Shown here one piece after another: positions 1 to 9,660 of a stretch of 22,108 nt of DNA. The stretch is from Phoronis australis. Taxonomy: Eukaryota > Phoronida > Phoronidae. Position 1 is the first letter of the stretch, and each line of letters begins with the position of its first letter. A program made the translations under genes and the position numbers. The notes beneath the pieces were generated by a model. It was not told the DNA's origin and did not search any database. It saw only the letters and a program-made list of their open reading frames with translations. The stretch covers positions 161,217 to 183,324 of the forward strand of contig NMRA01000397.1 of NCBI GenBank assembly GCA_002633005.1, read 5' to 3'.

Positions 1-2864
1 GAACAGGCATATGTGATTACATAACCCTCTGTGATGTCAGACCAGGAAGACAGCTGAGTTTTCCAATGGCTACAAGCAGTCAACCCTCCAAAATTTTGCT
101 CGCTTCACATGATAATTCCTTTCAACTCCATTTGTTGGCATAATTAAATTGCTTTTCGCCAAGGAGGTGTAAAGACCAGTGTATCACAGATAATCGAGCC
201 TAATACAAAATATTGTAGTTTTCATTTTTTTTTCATTTTCAGCAGTGAGTAAAAAGTGTGTCACCGTTTAATTTAACCACGTATATAATTGAAATTTGAG
301 TGGAGGTGGCAATCTCAATGACAGAATTACAAGAACACTTGAAATGGAAGTCTTGTGAACTTGGTTTTTTAAATTCATGTGTTAATCTATTGAAATAATA
401 ATAAACCCAAGGCATCAAGAAATATTACCTGAATATGCCAGTGAACATATTATTTCAGCTGTTCATTAATGCAAATTAATTCTATCATGCTTTGGTCACT
501 GAGTCATAGAAATCAAAGAACAAATCAGAGGACGATTATAATTTAATCCACAGTTCAAATTTAAATCAAGTGTTTTCAGTCGGAATTATATATTTGGTTT
601 CTACAGTGAGACTTTCAAGGTCATTGAAGATTACTGCTACTGTATATAAGTCACAACTGAAATAATCTCAGTACAGTGAAGTTTACATGTGAGTCAAAAT
701 GATCTAATCTTTTACCAAAATAAGTAACTTAGAATGCACAGTACTTTAGAACATCTAAGCATTACAAACGTTATCCAACTACAAGATAAATTTACATGAT
801 ATGAAAGTGGATATGTCTAACTATTACCATGGTGACCAGGTATTTCCTTACATTAGAATTCGACAAGTATGCTTTGAAAAAATAAGAAGTTGCATGGAAA
901 AAGGATTGGAGGCTGGAAGCTTCACCATCCAACATGGCCGATTACTCTAATTAAGAGCCTTTGATAACATGAATTAAGAAAGCAAAAAGTTACAACGCAT
1001 GTATTAAAAGAACGATTCATACGTAAAATTTAGAAAAATATGAATTATGTTGTGACACATATTAATCAAACCTTGAAGCGCAATTGACTTACACAGAAAA
1101 AACGATTTCAAAACTTTTTCAACTATTTTTAAGCTGAGTGTATGGTCAACTGAATGGGATATTCACACTACAATAATTAGAATATTCCTTATATTTTTTG
1201 CACAAAAACATAAACGTTGTGCAAAGTTGCTTTTTTGTAGCAGTTTTCATTAAAATGTATCAATGTTAAAACTTCATAAAGTACAAAATAGCCGATTGAA
1301 CATGCCCTTCAGTTCAGCAGAAGTCTCCATGTTTTCGGTGCGGCCAGAAATGAAACTAGGTCCAACGTGAATTATGAGCATTTTTATCACTCAATAAGTA
1401 ACATCTGCTTGGCTGAAATCCAATGAAAACTATTGAATCGCTCAGAATAGTAGGTATAGATCTTTCTCACTAAATTTCATCGTAAATTATTGGTGAAAAT
1501 AAATTATGCACAGTTTTAAACTCGTAACTTATGCTGCTGATGTCCAAGATGGCCAACCAGATCCAAACAAATGACCCAAATTTTGCCACCAAAATTGCAA
1601 TAAATGCGCACTGCTTAACTCGATTTTGATAATTTTTCAATTTTTATTGAGTTGGGATGCATTATCTTTCCGATTATATCGAAGTATTTTTGCAAATCGA
1701 AAAAAATCGGTTGGACAGCCCTACTCTTACGGCTACCGATCGACTAGGCTAAAATTCAATGGATTGCAACGACAGGTAACGAGCATCAAGCTATTCAGCA
1801 CATCCACCTACAAACACTTACCGGTATGTTGCAAAAACTGTAATTCAAAAGAAAAGCAATCCACTGGTTACTTCTAGCACTAATCCTGTCCGACAGTGTC
1901 TGTCGATGCTATCCGCCATTTTGAATGTTAGGTTGTTAATACTAGCTCAAGGCCCACTAGCTTCTGGAAAGCGACGGCATGTACCGTTTCGAATACTCTC
2001 TAAAACTTCACTCGTCATGGTTTACAACCATACTCGGATCACAGGCTGTCCATAGAAATATGTTTGCTACATAATACCGAATGCAATGGCACTCGTGGAC
2101 TTCGCAAAGTATTCTCACTTGTGACGCAGTCTTGGATTAGTGGGAAACTTGTGCAAAGATACCCCAGCCCTTGGCGTATTGCCACAGCCTCCAACTACAC
2201 AACAGTCAGGCATTCTTCTTTAAATAGTTACTCTGGTTTAAATCTAGAAATCCGTCTACATTTGAAAAAAATACTCCTCTTGGCACACAGCAATGGACAC
2301 TGTGGACTCAGTCAGGCTGACTCTGCAATGATCGGGTCACGTCCCTACTGACTACTGTAAAATGTTTATGGCAACAGACAAGACCATGTGCATATGTGTC
2401 ACATTTCAAAGAATTAATGGGCAAAAGTTGCTTAATAAACCATTCTAACAAATACAAAGATTCCATTTGTGCCAGATAGTCCCAGCCAAGAGTATAAACC
2501 TATGGACAGACTCGGCAGTGATCAGGACAGGAATTCCTGATGTGTTGCTGATGTGACGTGTTTCCAAAGATAGCCGAAGTTCAAAATTTTCTGTTCTCAA
2601 AGTTTTGTGGGGAAGTGGAAGCGTGTTTTAAATGAATAATAGAAGAATATGGGGTGTGAAATAAAACAAAATGTGGTTCACACGCAAACTTTATTAACAG
2701 TCAACACATGTATACATATTAACTACAACTAAATAGCTGTGAATCAATCTCTCTAAGGTTTACACCTGAAGTATGCTTTGTAAAACTTTATTTGAAAAAT
2801 TGAATGAGTTGATTCTGTTTATGCCAAATTACTTTTTTATATTTGCTACATGTCTGTCATTCAG
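1..2864. other. Non-coding stretch, probably upstream intron of the VIRMA-like gene
   Basis: I find no exon that could join the first recognised exon at 2865, which needs a donor leaving one base of a codon. The open frames at 1626-1877 and 2064-2351 have no recognisable protein content. Bases 1626-2100 are less AT-rich than the rest. They contain a short perfect hairpin at 1891-1905 (6-base arms, 3-base loop) and a YY1-like CCGCCATTTTG at 1913-1923, with an opposite-strand-type AAGATGGCC at 1546-1554. An internal promoter or old repeat is possible but unproven. Confidence 0.45.
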
Positions 2865-3022
2865 ATGTGGAGGAGCCCTGCTGGCCTGAATGTCTACCTC
2901 TGTCGTCACTGTTCAACACGCGGGCCCTGTTTAGCGTGGCTGACGGAGAGGACGACAACCTTAGTCCTGATTACTGGCTGTCAGTGCTTACTCTTGATGA
3001 TTCAGATCAAGAGGTGGAAATG
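2865..3022 (+). CDS. VIRMA: VIRMA exon A (acidic segment)
   Basis: The acceptor ends TTCAG at 2864 and the donor is ATG|GTATGT at 3023. The exon opens two bases into a codon and ends on a complete codon. It encodes 53 residues beginning near DVEEPCWPECLPLSSLFNTR, with an acidic patch GEDD and a DDSDQEVEM end. The frame stays open upstream of the acceptor only to about 2843. Support is the excellent donor, codon-like composition and perfect phase match to the next exon. Confidence 0.7.
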
Positions 3023-6000
3023 GTATGTTGTGATGATGATACTGCCAACAATTTCTTGTTGGTATTCTCTGAAACTTTACCTGAATTTTTCTTAAGCTAT
3101 CTAAGAAACTGTTCAGTGTGCTTTAATGTTGCCAATATTTTCAATGTTTCTGAAACAGACTGGTCTGTCATAACTATGAATTCATGGTTCCATAAATAAG
3201 AAAACAGGTGTGACTGTGCTTAGGACCTGATTGTAACATGTATAAATTTTGTTAACCCCATGCTGTAGTCTGCTCACACTGTTAAATGAGGGGTGACAGA
3301 CAAACAATACAATGGGTCACAGAACTCACATAAAGAACCAAAAACACTTACCACACTACAAATCACCACATACTGTGAAAACTTACCACATGGGAAAAAA
3401 CTGTCTCTGAACAAAAGGACAGACTAGGCACTCTACCAGGAACAAATAAGGCAGTGTGGTAACTGGTCACCAGAGGCTGCTCTCCTGTTGTATGGAAAAT
3501 ATCTTTAATGTACTACTATAAGTGATTTTTGTTATTTTGAATGACTTATTAAAACGATTCATACAAGAAATTCAAGGTAGGGCTCTAAATTAATATAGGT
3601 GGCCTGTACCTAAGAATGCTGTTCCCTTCTCGTGGGACACTTCACATAATTTGAATTCTAAAATCTCTCCACATGAATCAACTGTCAATAGTCTACTAAT
3701 TGTAAACACATTCCTGTCATGTTTTAAATCACTTCATTAATGCATTTAAATCAAGAAAAGTAAAAACAAATACCGGGTATTCAATTTAAGGTCAAAGTGC
3801 TGTTTGAACTTACTTTGTACTAAGCAATACATTCATTTGTCCTGGTGTCGTGATCCTATGAGTACTAGTGTTGGTAAAGTAATGGTGATGTGTTCAATGA
3901 CTGTATAGCATTAACAGTTTGTAGTAAAAATATAATTTCTATTTGATTTTGCAATAGTCGAGTAATTTATTTTTTTTAAAAATGAAACAAGCTACCTTAG
4001 TGTGCCAGCTAGATCGACAAAATTGTTCTTTAGCAGGGAGCTAGCACCATGCACAGGGAGTAATGTGCGAGAACAGAGTTGTTCTGTGCATTAGCACAGG
4101 TGTGGGAAGGGAGAATACGCCTCAGTGAGAAGGAATATTGGGTGTCAAAGAAGAGGGCTGTGCGCGAGTAGGAAGTCTAGGTGCCCTGTTTGTGGTTTGT
4201 ATCGAGATTTGTCATGTGAGAGCAGCTATTTCACCAGGACTTTAATATTTTCTACTGTCATTCAAAAGAATTCCATTGTAAACATTTGCTGCTTTATGAC
4301 AGGTTAAGTGTGATTTACAAGATATGGCTGAAAAATACTGCAAGGACTTCAACTTGGAACAAGAACTGACCAGCAAGAGTAAGCTGCCGTCAGATTTGGA
4401 AGTTGTCAAACCACGCAAGCGAATCAGGTAAAAAATGCAACCCCGGGTAGACTTTGAATTAGTTGTGGACATTTGAAGAATCTCTCACATATTGTTAAGT
4501 GAACGTGTGTTGCAAATCCTGGCAATGCTCTGTAACATTTATAGAGTCTATGGAGAAAGCACTTCATGCTCAATCGTATTTTGTTCTCGTAAAGAGTGGT
4601 AGATTGAGATGTGAGTACCAGTAGAAAGGTGGTTTTGAAAGACAATTGATTCACTGTCAGTCTTTACACTTGTTTGTTTACAGGGGTCCTCGTAGAAGTC
4701 ATGATATGATCAACATCAGCCAAGGGCGTGGTGGACGAAAACCATTTGGTAAGGCTAAAAATAGTAACAAAATGTAACGGGCTTTTTTGTGAACTGGTTT
4801 CCGGTGAAGTCTGAAACTCTTCAATACTATACCGAGTCCCTGTGTTTCTCCTATGTTTACTATCAATGTCTTAGGGGCAATAGTATCCATAGCAACCAAA
4901 GCACCTGTACAGCTTATATGTAGCTGCTTGTTGATCACTAATGTCACGAGTGGCATTGTCATGGGGCTGGTTTACAAAGCATCTGGGCCCGAAATCTAAT
5001 ATTTGTGTTTTACATTTTCCATTGTATTTTTATACAAATTCAAAATGGTTGTTTATTATTCTGAGCTCCAGTTTGTTATGATTTATGTGTATGACTGTAT
5101 CACTTCATGACTCCAGCATTAAAGTTATAAGTTCGAGTCTGAACTCAAAATTTTCAGTTTTTACTTGGAATCTAGATTTTTTACTCAAGTTTGTAACTCA
5201 AATCTAGTGGTTGTCTAATCCAAAGCTGTTTTATAAACTCATCTCCGTAAAGTATAATGTACTCGAGCATAGAATAATATTAAAACATTTATCTTAAGTT
5301 TGTATTAAACTAGGGCAGAGAATGTTGAAAAATATTTTTAGTTCGAATAGACGCCTGGTCCTGGCCCTTTTAACCTATCATACATACATCTGGATTCTGA
5401 TTAATGTACTATTCTGTTCCATTTTTTCAGTATCTACCTGTAAGATACCTTTTTATGCATTGAAAATAGTGAGCATTCTGACACCTTATTGAGCTGTTAC
5501 CCCATGATTCAGCAGCTGTTCAGTTAATTTCATTGGCAGTCATTTTACTTGTGTTTGACTAGTAAGGTCAGAGCCCAGAACAAGATTAGTATTTGTCTAT
5601 ATCTGTCTCTTTGGAGTGTAGGCAGCCAAGAGGTACCACTTCATTGATTAGTAGTGATTAGTCACTGTTGGTTCACCTGTGACTCAATGTACTATTGCAC
5701 CACTACCCTTTTTCGTCACCATTTTGTCATCATTCTCTGCTCATCCTTGCAGTTGCACCAATGAGGGGCCGTGGGTTCGGTCGTGGGGCATCAGGCAACC
5801 GTCCCAACGACCATTTCCGCTCGCGTCCACCTAATACCAGCCGCCCGCCATCCATGCATGTTGACGACTTTGTTAAGTTTGAGCAACATCCAGACCCAGA
5901 GCAGCCACGAAGGAGTGAAAGGGTAGGAGGCTATTATCTACACTCTATTGTCACACTCTGCAAAATTTTGTAGCTTGCCTCTTTTGTAAATGTTGTGATT

Positions 6001-9000
6001 ATATGATTTCTGATTTGCATTTGTTGCTTGTCACACCATATTATTGGCCAAAAAAGTCAACCACCTGTTAACGCCACATGGAGTAGTAAGGTCTCACAGC
6101 GAAGCAAATCTACCCACAAAAATCAGTCGTTAAATGAGCTTTGCTCAGTGCACTCCTGTGATTAGGAAAACTAACTCGCGGTATTAAAGAGACCCCTAGC
6201 ATGTACCCGTATCAGTTAAGAGGCACTGTATTTCGTTTGAACTTTAATTTTAGTGTTTGCAGATCTTTTTCAGGTATTAAATGTTTATTCACCTGTAGCA
6301 AACAAAATTACAAAACATGAGAGATGATATGCAGCTAAACATGGATTATCCTCACTAATCAAGATACAACCCTTCAGGATGCAATTTAATGAGGTTAACG
6401 AAAGTTTGAAAGTTGATGTTTTTGTACAAATTTTTGTGAAAATGTATAATTTTGGCAAGTATCATTAGTAAGTTAACAGCTCAATATTCCAGCTGAGTAT
6501 TTTTCAAGACTCCAAACTTTGTCTAAAGGAAGATCTACATGATATATTTGCTTCAACCATTCGCTGAACAGAAGCCAAAAACGAGATACAAGACGACATT
6601 CCCAAAATAAATGAAGGAAGGTTTCACTGTGCTCTCCACAGAACGAACATAGGTCATCTGCTTTTACTTTTATTTTATGCAAAATGTTATTGGTTGGCAA
6701 TATCCTGTGAATTAGTGGTACTGACACCAACACAATTTTGTGTCTTGTGTGTTTGAAATTGACTGCCTGGTAGCTCCAAATGCATTCCCTCACGGAAATA
6801 ATCGGACTTGTGCAGAGAATTCTCTGGGTTTTGTTAAATGTTCATTTATTCAATGAATTTGATTTACAGGACAGTGGTCGTGGACGAGGTTTTGATCGGG
6901 GTCGTGGGAGGGGCTTTGATCGTGGTCGCGGGTTTGAACGGCAACGGGGCAGATTCTTCAGCCCACCAGGACGTTACTTGCGCGGCGACTCCCGTGGTGG
7001 ATTCAGAGGCAGTAGGGGTGGGTCTCGAGGCAGCCCAACCTTTAGAAATGGCTCCAGACCTAGTCCATCACGTGGCTTCAAATATTCACCTCGTGGTGGC
7101 AGCTTTGGTGGCCGAGGGTAGGTAGCTGTAAACAGTTGAAAAAATCATAAATTCTCATCTCCCAAACAGTCAATAAAGTTTTATTCAGGATTGCTGATTA
7201 CCTGTCATAAGTGTGATTCATTTACAATATCCATGTCTGTGGAACAGTGTACAACAGATGCAACAATTTCAACTTCAATCTGGTTATTGTTTTTTCCAGT
7301 GCTGATGGCAGCCCAATAAAACACTTCATTTAGTTTTTCCTTCATTGCTTCAGAAAGTTTGCCTTACAAATCCGTTAGATATATTTTGTCCAAAGTTACT
7401 GATACAGAATACTAAATAAATTCAGTTCCCCTTGATACCTATATTTATGCGCCCACATTATATGTGGACGCATTATGCCGTCATCTCTGTCCGCCATCTG
7501 TCCAGCGTCCGGCATCCATCCAGCGTCCAGCATCCATTCGGCGTCCAGCATCCACTGCTCTATCTCCAAAACCCTTAGACAATTATGTTCATGAAATTTT
7601 GCAGGTATGTTCCTTTCATGGACGGTATGCCATGAGCGAACTTTTGGATGGATCCGACTAGTGGTGGCAATTTTAATTTTTTACATTTACTTGTGTATTT
7701 TCAAAGGTCTTCAATGTATTTTCATAAAATTTGGCATGTAGGCATCTGTTAGTGAGATGATGCTATCCTCCGGTTTTCAGATGGATTCGACGTAGTTTGC
7801 GCCACCTAGTGGCCATTTTGCTGTTTTTGAGTCTGCTCTAAGGATGATTCTGAAAATTGGCATGTATGTTTTTACTGTGAAGAGGACAGCTGATGATGAT
7901 TTTCCGACGATTTCGACTTCTGTGGCACCTGCTAGTGGCAGTTTTGTTTTTTGTGCCCATGGCTGTATTTCCTAAACCGTTTGTAGAAACTGTACTAAAT
8001 TTAGCAGGTGTTGAAAACGGACGACGATAACTTTCCGACGGATCTAACTACTGGTTTGCCCCCTAGTGGCAATTTTATTTTTTTACATTTACCTCAGTCT
8101 GTATCTTCAAAGGTCCTCAACGGATTTTCAGAAAAATTGGAATATAGGCATCTATTGGTGAGATGATGCTATCCACCCTTTTTCGGATGGAGTCGAGGTA
8201 CTTTGCACCACCTAGTGGCCATTTTTGATGCTTTCAAATCAGTTTTTGGCGTCCACCCCTCTAAGGCTGATTTTGAAAATTGACGTATATGTTCTCAGTG
8301 TGAAGAGGACGGTTGACGATGACGACTTCTGTGGCGTCTCCTAGAGGCAGTTTTGTTTTGTTTTGTTTTGTGCCCATGGCTGCATCTCCTAAACCCAACG
8401 CAAGATTTTTATTTAATTTAGTAATTGTATTTATATGAAGCTAACTACAGACGACGACATCTCAGGCGGATCCAACGAACACTGTGTCGTCCCATAGGGG
8501 CAATTTCATTTTTTCTGTTTTCCTTTGTTTCTCTGAAGTTCCATGACAGATTTTAATGAAATTTAGTAAATAGCTTTCTATTAAACAAGTGATGGCATGT
8601 TCCCATTTCCAGATGGATTGGATATTTTTGCGACATCTAGTGGCCATTTTTATGAAACAAATAATTAACCCTAGAAGCACACCATTTGTGGTGCATTCGT
8701 GGGTGCATTTCGACGCTCTGCATTGCTCTTGTTGAAGTACTCTTGTGTTGTATCTAACTACTACTCTTCTTGAAGAACTTTGAAAGACACTAGATTGTTA
8801 TACCTTAGTTAAAAGACTTAGATTATAGAAGTTGGGTGGCAGATCCTAGGCATGTTTACAAGTACATGTTTCATTTCAGACACAACCGTTCATCATCTGT
8901 TGACAATCGACGGGATGGCCGTGACACTGGCGAAAGGTTTGGCCGTGGACGGGGAGGACGTGGGCCTGATAGATTTATCCAGCCATCAGGGTCAGGATTC

Positions 9001-9042
9001 CGAGACCGCAGAGAGAGGCACCAAAGATCCTTCACAAAATAA
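2865..9042 (+). CDS. VIRMA: VIRMA (virilizer/KIAA1429) homologue, C-terminal part, six exons, 5' end outside window
   Basis: VIRMA is the large nuclear scaffold of the m6A writer's accessory complex (with WTAP, ZC3H13, HAKAI, RBM15) and guides METTL3/METTL14 methylation of mRNA. Coding exons are 2865-3022, 4303-4427, 4684-4748, 5753-5922, 6870-7117 and 8880-9042. All have AG acceptors and GT donors, and the phases join without a stop to give 309 residues. Residues 1-95 are acidic then mixed, with a basic NLS-like KPRKRIRGPRR at about 89-99. Residues 120-160 carry RGRGFGRG and then NTSRPPSMHVDDFV, a block I recognise from the VIRMA C-terminus. Residues 174-309 are an RG/RGG-rich tail with RFFSPPGRY and the ending RSFTK, close to the RSFTR ending I recall for vertebrate VIRMA. 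The vertebrate protein is about 1,800 residues, so most exons lie to the left. Identity is from recalled motifs, not a search. Confidence 0.8.
3023..4302 (+). other. VIRMA intron (1,280 bases)
   Basis: This is intron between exons A and B. I see no exon-like frame or recognisable mobile element. The frame open to 3199 is only read-through of exon A. Confidence 0.6.
4303..4427 (+). CDS. VIRMA: VIRMA exon B (basic NLS-like end)
   Basis: The acceptor is TTTATGACAG at 4302 and the donor is ATCAG|GTAAAA at 4428. It starts in phase 0, matching exon A, and ends two bases into an Arg codon. It encodes VKCDLQDMAEKYCKDF and continues to the basic KPRKRIR. A second possible acceptor at 4320-4321 was rejected because joining exon A there hits a stop. 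Confidence 0.75.
4684..4748 (+). CDS. VIRMA: VIRMA exon C (65-base microexon-like)
   Basis: The acceptor is TTGTTTACAG at 4683 and the donor is TTTG|GTAAGG at 4749. The exon completes the split Arg codon and encodes GPRRSHDMINISQGRGGRKP, the first RG dipeptides of the tail. At 65 bases it is the shortest exon, and skipping it would shift the frame. Confidence 0.8.
4749..5752 (+). other. VIRMA intron (1,004 bases)
   Basis: This is intron between exons C and D, AT-rich. An antisense open frame at 4699-4962 has no recognisable content and overlaps exon C. I see nothing else. Confidence 0.6.
5753..5922 (+). CDS. VIRMA: VIRMA exon D (conserved SRPPSMHVDDF block)
   Basis: The acceptor is CTCATCCTTGCAG at 5752 with a clear pyrimidine tract, and the donor is AAAGG|GTAGGA at 5923. 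It encodes VAPMRGRGFGRG, then FRSRPPNTSRPPSMHVDDFV, then an acidic/proline segment ending RRSER. The SMHVDDF block is the strongest single identifier of the gene. Confidence 0.85.
6355..6793 (-). mobile_element. LINE ORF2 C-terminal relic (zinc-knuckle type), antisense in VIRMA intron
   Basis: On the - strand, 6793-6473 encodes a segment with LIHRILPTNNILHKIKVKAD followed by LCSFCGEHSETFLHLFWEC and RFW. This is the CxxC...HxxxxC pattern of the zinc-binding region (zf-RVT type) at the end of many non-LTR ORF2 proteins, often Tx1/L1-like. After a stop the same element resumes in another frame at about 6468-6355 (LAKIIHFHKNLYK...), as these ORFs do near their ends, and stops at 6355-6357. The shift and the missing reverse transcriptase core mark it as a dead 5'-truncated copy. 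Clade assignment is uncertain. Confidence 0.75.
6870..7117 (+). CDS. VIRMA: VIRMA exon E (RGG-rich, internal tandem repeat)
   Basis: The acceptor is GATTTACAG at 6869 and the donor is GCCGAGG|GTAGGT at 7118. It encodes 82 residues, mostly Gly/Arg with Phe and Ser: repeated GRGRGFDR, then RFFSPPGRYLRGDSRGGF, then FRNGSRPSPSRGF. Reading past the donor meets TAG at 7119-7121 at once. The overlapping frame starting near 6838 is a shadow produced by GGN/CGN-rich codons. Confidence 0.85.
6876..6941 (+). repeat. Coding minisatellite, 24-base unit, about 2.75 copies
   Basis: Units start at 6876, 6900 and 6924 (the last shortened to 18 bases). They encode GRGRGFDR twice and GRGFER once. Differences are mostly synonymous (CGT/CGA/AGG, GGA/GGG), suggesting old duplication kept at the protein level. 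Confidence 0.8.
7172..7177 (+). promoter_or_regulatory. AATAAA, possible intronic poly(A) signal
   Basis: It lies 55 bases after the exon E donor and is followed by a T-rich stretch. Used with intron retention it would end the mRNA just after the in-frame TAG at 7119. Chance occurrence in AT-rich DNA is quite possible. Confidence 0.3.
7300..7333 (+). CDS. Candidate alternative terminal VIRMA exon
   Basis: The acceptor TTATTGTTTTTTCCAG ends at 7299. Joined to exon E in the correct phase it encodes GADGSPIKHFI and stops at TAG 7331-7333, with an AATAAA inside at 7315-7320. It would replace the basic RSFTK tail. There is no evidence beyond splice-site strength and phase. Confidence 0.25.
7447..7473. 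repeat. Hairpin at the head of the intronic repeat
   Basis: ATGCGCCCACAT (7447-7458) and ATGTGGACGCAT (7462-7473) are reverse complements except for one position, with a TAT loop. Such a hairpin followed by GTCCG-type short repeats is the start of a repeat type I recall as common in invertebrate genomes. Confidence 0.65.
7498..7557. repeat. 18-base minisatellite, about 3 copies
   Basis: The unit is close to GTCCAGCATCCATCCAGC, with diverged copies side by side. It sits between the hairpin and the long tandem array and is probably part of the same element. Confidence 0.65.
7558..8660 (+). repeat. Nested tandem array: about 8 units of about 137 bases in a three-unit higher-order repeat of about 406 bases
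   Basis: Each unit carries a GAAATTTGG(C/A)ATGTAGG-like core (near 7593, 7728, 7852, 7990, 8127, 8274, 8417, 8557) and a CTAGTGGC(A/C)(A/G)TTTT core (near 7658, 7806, 7931, 8061, 8211, 8340, 8492, 8637). Units three apart resemble each other most: GAGATGATGCTATCC recurs at 7753 and 8160, CAAAGGTC at 7702 and 8108, and the GTGCCCATGGCTG block recurs in the third-phase units. The family is unassigned. Confidence 0.75.
8880..9042 (+). CDS. VIRMA: VIRMA terminal coding exon
   Basis: The acceptor is GTTTCATTTCAG at 8879, and the stop is TAA at 9040-9042. It completes the split Gly codon from exon E and encodes HNRSSSVDNRRDGRD, then RFGRGRGGRGP, then RRERHQRSFTK. The short basic ending resembles the vertebrate VIRMA terminus. 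Confidence 0.85.
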
Positions 9043-9190
9043 GCATGTCAAGTTTTGCCATCTGAATACTGTGTTGAGCTGCAAATTAGTGCCTGGGTTA
9101 ATAGTTTGTCATGAAATGCGCAGTCTGTACTTCTGTTTAATGCAACCCAAGTTGAGAACTGTCGATTTCCACTGATTGAATGTAGTTATC

Positions 9191-9398
9191 TATTGGTGAC
9201 CTGTTTGTGTTTGCGGACCTAGCTTTCGAGCCCATCCTGGGCCCTTTGTCAGGGTACTGGCGGGAATCTTTGTCACGTGGTCACCAGTGGGTGGTCCTTG
9301 GTGGTTGTCCCGCTAGTACCCCCAACGAAGGGTTCAGAACAGGCTCAAAAGCTAGGTCTTAAAAGCTGTTCCATCGAAACACAAACAGGTCGCCGATA
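9191..9398. repeat. Fold-back (inverted repeat) element in the VIRMA 3' UTR
   Basis: The left arm 9191-9265 and right arm 9308-9398 are imperfect reverse complements. Both hold GACCTGTTTGTGTTT, GACCTAGCTTT(C/T)GAGCC and GTACT(G/A)GCGGGA when read in the same direction. The right arm has a small insertion, and the loop is about 42 bases with a CACGTG. It resembles the palindromic interspersed repeats with GAAAGCTAGGTC seen in many animal genomes. In RNA it would form a long hairpin. Confidence 0.8.
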
Positions 9399-9635
9399 CA
9401 TTACAACTCTATCCCCTGTACAAGTAGTTATAGTCAAGGGAAAGATAATAAGCTTTTTGCAACACAATCAGTTGTTTAGTATATACTATGAAAATGTTAT
9501 AAGGCACAGCAGGAAAACACGTTGAACTATTCCCTACATGCTTTGAATTGTTTGCGTATTATCATTTCCTTACATGTTTCATTTTCTGTCTTTGCTATGC
9601 TGTTCCTACTTTAAGAGAAATAGAAAGCGTTAGAA

Positions 9636-9641
9636 AATAAA
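9636..9641 (+). terminator. AATAAA poly(A) signal of VIRMA
   Basis: This is the first canonical AATAAA downstream of the stop, giving a 3' UTR of about 0.6 kb. T-rich sequence follows. Confidence 0.5.
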
Positions 9642-9660
9642 GCCATGCTATGTCCATACA

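Larger units (their letters stand above)
7118..8879 (+). other. VIRMA intron (1,762 bases) with repeats and possible alternative 3' ends
   Basis: This is intron between exon E and the terminal exon. Its left part holds an AATAAA (7172) and a strong acceptor with a short open tail (7299-7333). The remainder is mostly the repeat complex at 7447-8660, and nothing is seen from about 8660 to 8878. Confidence 0.65.
9043..9660 (+). other. VIRMA 3' UTR (inferred end)
   Basis: It runs from the stop at 9042 to about 20 bases beyond the AATAAA at 9636. It contains the fold-back 9191-9398. Frames at 8852-9175 and 9277-9525 show no recognisable protein. The end is inferred from the signal only. Confidence 0.5.

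Noticed and set aside
1626-2351. Two + frames (83 and 95 codons) as upstream VIRMA exons
   Set aside because: No VIRMA-like content; the candidate donors at 1774 and 1822 leave phase 0, whereas the exon at 2865 needs one leftover base.
5129-5150. AGTTCGAGTCT resembling a tRNA T-loop
   Set aside because: No acceptor stem, anticodon arm or D arm can be drawn around it.
6838-7125. 95-codon + frame rich in Val/Ala overlapping VIRMA exon E
   Set aside because: It is a frame-shifted reading of the GGN/CGN codons of the RGG exon; it lacks splice support and the other frame has the recognised motifs.
7447-8660. CRISPR-like array
   Set aside because: Units are about 137 bases, diverged and directly adjacent, without constant repeats and unique spacers, and the context is eukaryotic.
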